From the NCBI GenBank assembly GCA_017447745.1, contig JAFSMW010000105.1, positions 1-35,061 on the forward strand: DNA of 35,061 nucleotides, given 5' to 3'. Numbering within the stretch: position 1 is the first letter of the stretch; each line of letters begins with the position of its first letter. Origin of the DNA: Thermoguttaceae bacterium (GTDB lineage Bacteria > Planctomycetota > Planctomycetia > Pirellulales > Thermoguttaceae). Made by a program: the position numbers and the translations under genes. Of the stretch, positions 1 to 7,073 are shown in pieces. The notes beneath the pieces are model-generated. The model searched no databases, was not told where the DNA came from, and saw only the letters and a program-made list of their open reading frames with translations.

Positions 1-144
1 CTCAAGCAAAAATCGTTTTACAGCGAAAAAACAATACTATTCACGTTTATAATGTCATACTTTTCTCAAAAAATATCTGAAAAGAACCGTTTTAGGAAAT
101 GGAAACTAATTAGTAATTACGCAAGCGCAGGTCTATGGTTATTT

Positions 145-203
145 GCAGGTCATCCGCACACGGATTTTACGGATTAGACGGATTTTCACCGATTGGTTAT
201 TCG
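145..203 (+). repeat. R5 dispersed repeat, copy 1
   Basis: This copy contains ACGGATTTTACGGATTAGAC followed by GGATTTTCACCGATT. It matches a copy at 6019-6080 over roughly 45 bases with few differences, and the similarity includes a CAGGTCA upstream. It has internal near-tandem CGGATT words. Function unknown. Confidence 0.7.
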
Positions 204-282
204 TAGTTCGTACAGTATTTATTCCCTTACTAAAGTTTTTTGGAAAGGGGAGTTTGAGGGGAAGAACCTTTTTTTCAAAAAA

Positions 283-350
283 GGGCGGCGAGGCGCCGCT
301 CCCAATCCGCGCTACCGCGCGCCTGCCAAAATTCGCTCCCGTTGGTCGCT
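283..350 (+). repeat. R4 dispersed repeat, copy 1
   Basis: The copy begins with GGCGGCGAGGCGCCGCTCCC, a G+C-rich near-palindrome, continues with CCGCGCTACCGCGCG and ends with CGCTCCCGTTGGTCGCTT. The same blocks in the same order occur at 24742-24822. A fragment of the first block, in inverse orientation, lies near 29542. Confidence 0.7.
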
Positions 351-363
351 TGCATCCTATGCG

Positions 364-3300
364 CTATACAAACTCTATCCGCACTTCTTCCCAGGCGTAG
401 GGCTGCAAGTTGACAAGCGGGCGTCCGGCGTCGACGTCCAGAGAGCGAATCTTCTCCCCGCAGAAATCGTTCAGACAGGCGTTTTGCGCTTTGCGGAAAA
501 ACTCAAGTGTAACAGCCGTTCTTTTCCCGTGCGTTTCCTGAAGACGCAGGTTCAAGACGCGTTTCGATTCTGCAGAATTCTCAGCGCCGTCCGTCGGAAC
601 GCTTTCCACCCAGGCGGATGTAATAGTCAGATTTTCTGCGCCAACGTCTAATATTGACGCCTCTTTTGCTTTCGGCTTGGCGTCGTCGTATACGGGAACA
701 ACGTATACCGGGGTTCTCGCGATAGCGTTGGCGGAAAAGCTGCGTTCAATCGTCGCTTCCAGATGGAATCGACGCTCTGTTTCGCCGTCGACAGCCAAGA
801 GCGTATCCATTCGATGAGAGCCGATTTTTCTGTGCCACGGCAAGCCAAACGACTTGAGCGTAAACGAGTAGTCGTCTGATTTATTGACGACGAATTCAGG
901 AGAGAGCAGTTCTTTGCTTTCCGATTTGACCATCGCGCCGCCGACGGAAATAAACGTTTCAGTCGAATCGTCGCCCCACGCCCAGCGACACGCCAAATAA
1001 TGCGGCGGAATGACGCTGTAAAAGTCGTCGTCCTGCTCTACGCCTTCAACCGGTTTAATTTTGAAGTCAAAATAGATGGTTGGGCTGCCATACTGAAGCG
1101 ACGTCGTTTGCTTGAACGTATACAGAACGTTCATTTCGCGGTCAACCAGCCGTCCGGAAACGATCATCTTCTCTTCGGAATCCGTTACAGAGCGTTCAAA
1201 GGAATCCGCAACGGAAATCGAGTAGTCGAGCGTATCGTCTTTGTCTTCTCGAACCCGGCTTCCGCCCAAACGAACGGCAAGCGTCTGAGCAAAGTAGTTG
1301 CGCCGCGTATGGAAATCGTAGACGTTAACCAGCGCGCCAGTCGCCTTGTCAAACGTAAGTTGGTAGAGGTTGTTTTGAATTACCAGAGCGTCGTTTGAGT
1401 TAGGAGTTAGGAGTGAGGAGCGGGGAGTTGATGAAGAGTTCCCTGCTGTAACAGCAACGGCTCCCATCGGCGGGAGTTCAATTATCGTCTTTTTGGATTC
1501 CGGAAACAGACGCCTGACAATCGACGAGCGTTCCGGCATGGCGGACAGAGCGGAGACGTCTACCAGTTTCCGAACCGATTGACAGGTCGGATTGACAAAG
1601 CACAAGCCAGTAACGTTCTTTCCAGCGTCATTTCCAATTTTGTCCCGGTCGGATTTCTGGAACAGCCGCGCAGCGATGGCAGTCGCGGCTTTTTGCGCAC
1701 GCTGAGTCAGTTCGGTATCGAATTCATAGATGGACGACTTCAAACAGTCCTTTTTCAAAACGGATTCGTTGATTCTGCAATACTGTTCTGTAACAGGCTC
1801 CTCAGTCGTCTCGCCGCCCAGCAAAGCCGACATGGATTCCAAAACGCTGACATCGGAAATCAGCCCGGCGCAGCGATAGTATCGCACCCAGCGGGAGATC
1901 GGGTCTGTCCATTCCCGGTCAATTGCAGACTGCAAAAATGCATACTTGTATTCGTCAACGGAAAAGTCCGCATCGTCGCCGGAATAGCTGGTTCGAGTGA
2001 AATACTCTTTTAACGGCGTGTAGGCGCCCAAAACGGAACCGTAATGATTTTGAGAAATCATCGGCGACAGACACGAGGAAAAGAAATACTCCGCCATGGG
2101 ATTAGCCAGCCCGTCAAGCGGTCCCGGCTGATGGAGTGTAACAGACCCCAGAGCGTAATCGTTTTGCGCCATATTGGCGACAAACTCCGGAATCTTGAAC
2201 AGCTCGGAGTTACTTTCGACGTCAAAGGGCTTTTGAGCGTAGGCGGAAACCGTTCTGCCGTCCAGCCCTGACCACTGGATTCGGCATTTTTCCGGCATGG
2301 GAAGGCGAGAGCCGTCAAAGGCGCAGTACATAACGCCCCGGATTCCTAACCGTGACAAGATACCCGGCAGCAGAGGCGTCAGACCGTTGGTTATGCGTCC
2401 AAAGTATTCCAGCTTCTCTCCAACGTTTGTTTTGTATCGGTACAGCGCGTCGTAAAGACGGTCGAGAATTCCCTCCAGCGTCATCATCGGCAACGGCGAT
2501 TCTGTGTACTCGCCGCTAAAGAGCGCCGTTTTCCCGGATCGAATCAGATTCAATAACCGCTCAAACGAATCCGGACGCTGCGTCTTGAAGGCGTCGATTA
2601 GCCGCCCGGACATGAACAGCGTCGGCGAGACTTTCGATTCCAGCGTCGTGTCGTCCGACATGCGGTCGAGCATAATGTCAAGCAAATCAAACTGCTTGAC
2701 GCTGCTGACGATGCAGTAGTCGCACAGGTCGTTTTGAGTGGGAAAGTAACACTCTTTGCTTTGTAGAACGTGATCGACGATGGACTGCAGCGACTCGTTG
2801 ACTTTGCTCTCGTCTCCCTGCTTCCACGCCTGAGCCGCATCCTGAAAATATCGGATCAGCAACATCGTGTCCGTATAGGAACAGTACTGCAATCGGCGCA
2901 TGACCATTTCGGATACGAAGTAGGTAAAGGCGACAGAGAAGAACGGTCTTTTGTCAAGAGGACGAGCGTCCGCGAGTGAGGAGTTAGGAGTGAAGGGTGA
3001 GGAGTTTTCATTCTCGCAACTCGCAACTCGCAACTCGCAACTTTTCAGCTTTTCTCGGACAATCCCAATGAGTTCGTCAAGCGTTTCCCCGCCGAACTCG
3101 ACGACTTCGCAACCGTTACATCGACATTCGTCCAGCCAGGCGTAGTCCGCCCCGTAGACGAAATTGGGCATGAGAATCAGCGCGTTTTGCGGATGTTCTT
3201 CCGGCGTGTAACCGGGAATCCATTGCGGAACCGTTTCCTGTAGGAGCAGGTTTTCCGGGTCGAACGCCGCCATCCACGCCGACATAATGCTCGGGCCGTC

Positions 3301-3369
3301 GGAATCGTTATCGCTGAGGGTAAACTCGCACAGGTCGTAACACGGCAAAATCAGGTATACGGAACTCAT
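364..3369 (-). CDS. GH38-like glycoside hydrolase (alpha-mannosidase-like)
   Basis: The protein is 1001 residues. No signal peptide is visible; it starts MSSVYLILPCYDL. A middle region around residues 320-345 reads YFGRITNGLTPLLPGILSRL, which resembles the part of GH38/GH57-type catalytic domains where a G-P-IL-LG pattern recurs. From about residue 659 it looks like the beta-rich GH38 C-terminal region, with NNLYQLTFDKATGALVNVYD. Large proteins of this plan are typical of Planctomycetota. I do not see the classical HxDxxW-type metal site of true alpha-mannosidases near the N-terminus, so activity and substrate are uncertain. Two tracts of 7-bp repeats lie in frame, at residues about 110-131 and 647-656, where they encode low-complexity peptide such as RVASCENENSS. 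The gene starts 11 bp after the stop of the upstream secreted protein, so the two are probably co-transcribed. A sugar-processing role is inference. Confidence 0.7.
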   Translation of the reverse strand: MSSVYLILPCYDLCEFTLSDNDSDGPSIMSAWMAAFDPENLLLQETVPQWIPGYTPEEHPQNALILMPNFVYGADYAWLDECRCNGCEVVEFGGETLDELIGIVREKLKSCELRVASCENENSSPFTPNSSLADARPLDKRPFFSVAFTYFVSEMVMRRLQYCSYTDTMLLIRYFQDAAQAWKQGDESKVNESLQSIVDHVLQSKECYFPTQNDLCDYCIVSSVKQFDLLDIMLDRMSDDTTLESKVSPTLFMSGRLIDAFKTQRPDSFERLLNLIRSGKTALFSGEYTESPLPMMTLEGILDRLYDALYRYKTNVGEKLEYFGRITNGLTPLLPGILSRLGIRGVMYCAFDGSRLPMPEKCRIQWSGLDGRTVSAYAQKPFDVESNSELFKIPEFVANMAQNDYALGSVTLHQPGPLDGLANPMAEYFFSSCLSPMISQNHYGSVLGAYTPLKEYFTRTSYSGDDADFSVDEYKYAFLQSAIDREWTDPISRWVRYYRCAGLISDVSVLESMSALLGGETTEEPVTEQYCRINESVLKKDCLKSSIYEFDTELTQRAQKAATAIAARLFQKSDRDKIGNDAGKNVTGLCFVNPTCQSVRKLVDVSALSAMPERSSIVRRLFPESKKTIIELPPMGAVAVTAGNSSSTPRSSLLTPNSNDALVIQNNLYQLTFDKATGALVNVYDFHTRRNYFAQTLAVRLGGSRVREDKDDTLDYSISVADSFERSVTDSEEKMIVSGRLVDREMNVLYTFKQTTSLQYGSPTIYFDFKIKPVEGVEQDDDFYSVIPPHYLACRWAWGDDSTETFISVGGAMVKSESKELLSPEFVVNKSDDYSFTLKSFGLPWHRKIGSHRMDTLLAVDGETERRFHLEATIERSFSANAIARTPVYVVPVYDDAKPKAKEASILDVGAENLTITSAWVESVPTDGAENSAESKRVLNLRLQETHGKRTAVTLEFFRKAQNACLNDFCGEKIRSLDVDAGRPLVNLQPYAWEEVRIEFV
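1400..1427. repeat. 7-bp tandem repeats inside the GH38-like gene
   Basis: The plus strand reads TTAGGAG, TTAGGAG, TGAGGAG, CGGGGAG in succession. The same words fill intergenic spaces elsewhere in the window. Here they are translated in frame (residues about 647-656) just before the C-terminal domain. Confidence 0.8.
2976..3041. repeat. 7-bp tandem repeats inside the GH38-like gene
   Basis: Two heptad types sit side by side: GTGAGGA/GTTAGGA words at 2976-3005 and four TCGCAAC words at 3014-3041. Three heptads make 21 bases, so a block of three keeps the frame. The encoded peptide (residues about 110-131) is low complexity. Confidence 0.8.
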
Positions 3370-3380
3370 GATAGTTGACT

Positions 3381-5114
3381 TTAGTATTTGGTGGATTTAC
3401 ACGGCGCCAGCAAGGGGGACTCGGAAGTATCGACAGGCTCCCATTGCACGCGATAAAACGCGCCCTCGTTTTTGGTGGAATACGGGTCGTCGGAAATTGT
3501 TACAGGAGCGGTCGACGGCGTTTCACCCTCTTTGAGGAACTCGACGCCAACGGCGATTCGGACTTCGTCCAGCTCGTCCATTTTGAATGGCTTTTCTTCT
3601 CCTTCGTAACAGACGCCAACCAAAGATGCCGCTCCGGATTGCGGGTCGTTTTGGATTGACCACTGAATCTGCCGTCCTTCAAACCGATTATCCGGACAGA
3701 GATGAACGACCGCTCTAATCTTACCAGACGAGAATTCAAATAAGTTCTCGCCTATCTGCTTGACAGTGTTCTCTTTTGACCCGATAAGCTCGTAAACGAT
3801 TTTGAAGGATTTTACTTGAAACGTTCGATCTTTGGGTCTGTCCTGTCCGGGCTGGAGCGAGCCGCGGTCATAAAGCATGTTGTAAGCTGTTACAAACCGG
3901 ACGCCCGTCTGCCGAGATCGTCCTGCCGCGCTGGCGAAATCGCGGTCGTTATGCAAAAAACGCTGTTTGAAGCAAACCGGCTTTCCGTTGGAATCGTTCC
4001 AGTACGCCATTATGCCGCGCGCCTGAAACCAGAACGGATAATACGACGCCGTTCCCAAACTCAGGTCGTTATCCATATACGTCGTTCCCGTCAGGCGAAA
4101 GTTCTCGCGGGCGTTGTTGTAGTTCTCCGTAAATGTAACAGGACTGTCAAAGCGGCGCGTTAAAAGACCGGCGTATTCTTCCGGACAGGGAAGCGGATTG
4201 ACGCCCGTCTCGAAACCGACTCTGACGTTTTTGGGAACCAGCCCGGCGCGCGCTAAAATCCGGTTGCGTTCATCGGCAGACAGCAGATCTCGATAGGCGC
4301 GAGAGAACGGTCCTGACCATTGCCCGGTGGAGGGATGGTAATGCATCGCAATCGTTTTCCAGACTTCTTTGTGCATATACTGAGCCATCTCGCGGAACTG
4401 CTCGTCTTTGACGTACTGCAGCGCCCGTTCCAGCTCAACCAGAACGACCATCGTATACGTTGGCGAATTGTACTCTACAAACCCGCCAATCTCTTTGTAG
4501 GAATTGACGTTTCGCTCCATTCTCATTCGACCGTATTCTAAATACTCCGGCTTGCCCAGCAGTTCCCCGCCGGCAGCGCAGACGACCGCGCCCATATAGG
4601 CGATGTTTGTGTAATTGGGCTTGACGTCGCGCTTTTTAATGCACGCGCACGCCCGGTCTAAAGACGCCTTTGCCTCGTCGACGACGTCGGGCGGAAGACG
4701 GTCAGAGTAATTCGTCAGAATCGAAATCAGCGTCGCCCCGAGGAAGTCCGCCCAGTTGAAGTCGATAGCCAGCATCTCGTCAAACGGCTCTTCAATATAC
4801 CACGGCCAGACGCCGTACGTTTTGCTGTTGGGATCGGAATCCTGATACTTAATGACGTTTCGCAGAACCCGCGCGCCCTCAGCCTGACTGGCTTTGTCTT
4901 CCCTGGCAAGCAGCCGGTACGCATACGTCATCGCCGCGCGGGTTGGTCGGACTCTCGTCCCCTGTTCAAAATGGGAGATATACCCGGTCGGGGCGTTGTG
5001 CTTTCCCCAGGGAAACCCTGTTTCCGGATCAATTTCCTGAGCGCTCGCGCTAAAACAAACCAACAGCGCGGCAATTATAACGGTTAAACAACAGACGGAT
5101 GGGACGGTTTTCAT
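3381..5114 (-). CDS. secreted protein, possible (alpha/alpha)-toroid polysaccharide-active enzyme
   Basis: The protein is 577 residues with a clear signal peptide: MKTVPS, a hydrophobic core, and a likely signal peptidase I cut after ASA (about residue 25). The mature part is rich in helices. It has conserved-looking aromatic and polar motifs such as NYTNIAYMGAVV (about residue 171), GGFVEYNSPTYT (about 211) and HYHPSTGQWSGPFSRAY (about 261), followed by a more beta-rich C-terminal half. That plan, and the Asn/Tyr/His motifs, recall alginate- and chondroitin-lyase-like toroid folds, but I cannot name a family. It is the first gene of a probable two-gene operon with the GH38-like protein, 11 bp apart. 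The pairing suggests extracytoplasmic polysaccharide breakdown, which is inference. No strong ribosome-binding site is seen. Confidence 0.6.
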   Translation of the reverse strand: MKTVPSVCCLTVIIAALLVCFSASAQEIDPETGFPWGKHNAPTGYISHFEQGTRVRPTRAAMTYAYRLLAREDKASQAEGARVLRNVIKYQDSDPNSKTYGVWPWYIEEPFDEMLAIDFNWADFLGATLISILTNYSDRLPPDVVDEAKASLDRACACIKKRDVKPNYTNIAYMGAVVCAAGGELLGKPEYLEYGRMRMERNVNSYKEIGGFVEYNSPTYTMVVLVELERALQYVKDEQFREMAQYMHKEVWKTIAMHYHPSTGQWSGPFSRAYRDLLSADERNRILARAGLVPKNVRVGFETGVNPLPCPEEYAGLLTRRFDSPVTFTENYNNARENFRLTGTTYMDNDLSLGTASYYPFWFQARGIMAYWNDSNGKPVCFKQRFLHNDRDFASAAGRSRQTGVRFVTAYNMLYDRGSLQPGQDRPKDRTFQVKSFKIVYELIGSKENTVKQIGENLFEFSSGKIRAVVHLCPDNRFEGRQIQWSIQNDPQSGAASLVGVCYEGEEKPFKMDELDEVRIAVGVEFLKEGETPSTAPVTISDDPYSTKNEGAFYRVQWEPVDTSESPLLAPCKSTKY

Positions 5115-5264
5115 GGCGGGAATGGGGGGGAAGGAAAATAGCGGTAAGTGAAAAGTGGTTAGCAGGAACAGCGCTTGCGTCCTTACTACTTACCACTCAA
5201 TACTTACTACTATTAATTGTAGTCTAAAGAGCCGCGGCGTCAAGGGGTTGGAACAAAACTGGTC

Positions 5265-5292
5265 TTGACTTTCCCGCTTAAGACGCTAGAAT
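5265..5292 (+). promoter_or_regulatory. sigma70-type promoter for the McsA-like gene
   Basis: A -35 box TTGACT (5265-5270) and a -10 box TAGAAT (5287-5292) are separated by 16 bases. Transcription would start near 5299, giving a leader of about 68 bases to the ATG at 5367. A TTG start at 5265 would coincide with the -35 box, which argues for the downstream ATG. Confidence 0.55.
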
Positions 5293-5366
5293 TAGATAAT
5301 TGGAGATGGAGCCTCAAAGCTTTCGTTTCCATCTCCCCAACAAACCATTTACTACATACCGTACAG

Positions 5367-5900
5367 ATGAAATGTCAAAAATGCCAAGAAAAGGCAACTT
5401 TCCATATTACCGAAATTATCAAAGGCGAACCCGTTGAGATTCATCTTTGCGAATACCACGCCCGAGAATATTTGCTCAACGCCAGTACAGATTCTCCCGC
5501 TCTGGCAAACGCAGCAGAGGCTCTTGCCAAACAAATGACGCATCATTTAGCCATGAACGAGGCGGCGGAAAGAATGAATCAGACGGACATAGTCGTCTGT
5601 CCTGTCTGCGGCGTAGCGTATTATGAATTTCGAAGCGTTGGACGGTTGGGCTGCGCTAATGACTATCAGCATTTCTCTGAACAGCTATTACCTTTGATCA
5701 AGCAGATGCAAGGCGCAACGGAACACGTTGGGCGTCGACCTCCGTATTCTGGCGAACGAAGCCGCGCTATGACGTCCAAATACGGTCTGCGTCGACAGAT
5801 GGCAGAAGCCGTCGCAGAAGAAAACTACGAGCTGGCGTCTGAACTGCGAGATAAAATTAAAGAAATTGACAGCCTCGAATCCCCAAAGCGCAATGAGTAA
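5367..5900 (+). CDS. McsA-like zinc-finger/UVR-motif protein
   Basis: With the ATG at 5367 the protein is 177 residues and starts directly with the zinc-binding module MKCQKCQEKATFHITE, which continues to a CEYH. A second Cys cluster, CPVCGVAYYEF followed by GRLGC, lies near residue 75. The C-terminus has a UVR motif (RRQMAEAVAEENYELASELR), the short helical pair shared by UvrB, UvrC and McsA. In Firmicutes, McsA activates the arginine kinase McsB in protein quality control. No mcsB, clpC or ctsR lies next to it here, so the partner is unknown. The longer frame from a TTG at 5265 is rejected because it overlaps the promoter and precedes the conserved start. Confidence 0.8.
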   Translation: MKCQKCQEKATFHITEIIKGEPVEIHLCEYHAREYLLNASTDSPALANAAEALAKQMTHHLAMNEAAERMNQTDIVVCPVCGVAYYEFRSVGRLGCANDYQHFSEQLLPLIKQMQGATEHVGRRPPYSGERSRAMTSKYGLRRQMAEAVAEENYELASELRDKIKEIDSLESPKRNE

Positions 5901-6018
5901 TACGAAAACTCAAGCTTCTTCGAATACAGAGCCAAGTACGAATACGCATTTTGCAATAATATATAAATCAATTACCGATAGCTTTTATGGCTCTTCCGGT
6001 AAGTTGGCGCCTAGAGTT

Positions 6019-6080
6019 TATACAGGTCAGTCCGTTCACGGTTTTTACGGATTAAACGGATTTTCACCGATTAGTTAATT
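6019..6080 (+). repeat. R5 dispersed repeat, copy 2
   Basis: The copy contains TTTACGGATTAAACGGATTT then TCACCGATTAGTTA. It is the second copy of the unit at 145-203, in the same orientation. Confidence 0.7.
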
Positions 6081-6239
6081 GAAATTCAATCATCATTTGC
6101 ACATTGTTGGTCTTTTAAACACGAGATATGTGAATTTTACGAAAAATACAAGATATTAAGATAACCTTTTCGTTTATTTCGTTCTTTTAGTGTATTTCGT
6201 GTTAAAAAATACTTTTGAGCGGGCAAACGTCTGCTTTTT

Positions 6240-6270
6240 GGTTCACAAGTACCAACTTGTCGGATGAACC
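6240..6270. terminator. hairpin after the methyltransferase gene
   Basis: GGTTC (6240-6244) pairs with GAACC (6266-6270), and ACAAGT pairs with ACTTGT inside it, with a 4-base loop and a small bulge. It begins 3 bases beyond the stop of the minus-strand methyltransferase. There is no T-tract on the minus strand after it, so it may be an RNA-stabilising or weak terminator hairpin. Confidence 0.3.
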
Positions 6271-6272
6271 GT

Positions 6273-7028
6273 TTATTTTCTTGCTATTACAATTGGTTGA
6301 TAAAAACCTGTTTCCTCTGGAAACTTCCAAACGACTTCGCAGCAATCGCAGGAAAGAAGATGATTTGTCAATTCCTCTCGGCAGGTCGCTCTGTAATCGC
6401 ATTCAAACTTGCTTATCTGGAGCGAGTCCTCGTCGTCAATAATGTATTGGATTAAATGATAAACGTCGTTGCTCCATTGCCAGGTTTGAAAAGAAACGCG
6501 CTGTCCCTTATCCGTTTTATGAATGTAGGGTGCAGAGTATAGAGGTTTTTCTGTCAAGATGGCGTCGTAATCGCGAATGCTGGCGACAATAATTCCGCCC
6601 GGTCTGGTTTGTCCTGAAATGCTTCTGACAGCGTTTTCCAAATCAGCGCTTGAAAGCATGTGCGGCAGAGCGTTATCCATCGCAATTACGATGTCAAACT
6701 GTTCCGAAAAGGTTTTTGCTAAAGAGCAGAAGTCAGCATGTTCAAATCGAATTTGTACGCCGTTTTTCGTTGCCCGCTTTTGCGCTTCTGCCAGTTCGCT
6801 GTCGCTGATGTCCGAAGCTGTTACGCGATATCCCATAGACGCCAAACCTATAGACTGAGTTCCAATCCCGCAGGCGCAGTCGAGAATTTTAGCGGTATTG
6901 TCAAATCCGTAATGATTAAAAATCTTATTTAGAATAACCGCCTGATCGCGCGTCGTGGATTTCCAATCCAAAAACAGCTTGTCGTATTGAGACGCTAACT
7001 GATTATAAAAAGTTTGCGTTATATTCAT
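6273..7028 (-). CDS. class I SAM-dependent methyltransferase
   Basis: The protein is 251 residues. Motif I, ILDCACGIGTQSIGLA, lies near residue 48 and binds S-adenosylmethionine. It is followed by the acidic VTASDIS (motif II), then FEHADF, then FDIVIAMDNALPHM, the order usual for Rossmann-fold methyltransferases. The N-terminal FYNQLASQYDKLF and overall plan resemble small-molecule N-methyltransferases of the glycine/sarcosine type, but the substrate cannot be read from sequence. It starts 45 bp after the smc stop on the same strand, across a 7-bp-repeat tract, so read-through from smc is possible. Confidence 0.8.
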   Translation of the reverse strand: MNITQTFYNQLASQYDKLFLDWKSTTRDQAVILNKIFNHYGFDNTAKILDCACGIGTQSIGLASMGYRVTASDISDSELAEAQKRATKNGVQIRFEHADFCSLAKTFSEQFDIVIAMDNALPHMLSSADLENAVRSISGQTRPGGIIVASIRDYDAILTEKPLYSAPYIHKTDKGQRVSFQTWQWSNDVYHLIQYIIDDEDSLQISKFECDYRATCREELTNHLLSCDCCEVVWKFPEETGFYQPIVIARK

Positions 7029-7066
7029 TGCCCCAACTCCTCACTCCTAATTCCTAACTCCAACAC
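7029..7066. repeat. 7-bp repeat tract between smc and the methyltransferase
   Basis: Runs of CTCCTCA, CTCCTAA and CCTAACTCC words fill almost the whole 45-bp gap. The same words occur at 12976-13010, 15210-15238 and 33600-33632. Confidence 0.7.
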
Positions 7067-7073
7067 AGTTCCC

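Larger units (their letters stand above)
1..363. other. gene-free left end with repeat fragments
   Basis: I see no convincing gene here. The short open frames lack a ribosome-binding site and run through repeats. The stretch holds one R5 repeat copy (about 145-203), a T-tract hairpin made of CCTTTTTTT and AAAAAAGG near 267-285, and an R4 repeat copy (about 283-350). The end of the GH38-like gene on the minus strand lies at 364. Confidence 0.6.
5901..6272. other. gene-free stretch with an R5 repeat
   Basis: No gene is supported. The 70-residue frame across the end of the McsA-like gene runs into a repeat and has no recognisable features. The stretch contains R5 copy 2 (6019-6080), an A+T-rich segment at 6110-6210, and a hairpin at 6240-6270 just past the methyltransferase stop. 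Confidence 0.6.

Noticed and set aside
5265-5366. TTG-started N-terminal extension of the McsA-like protein
   Set aside because: The TTG is the -35 box of a good promoter, and the conserved zinc module begins exactly at the ATG at 5367.
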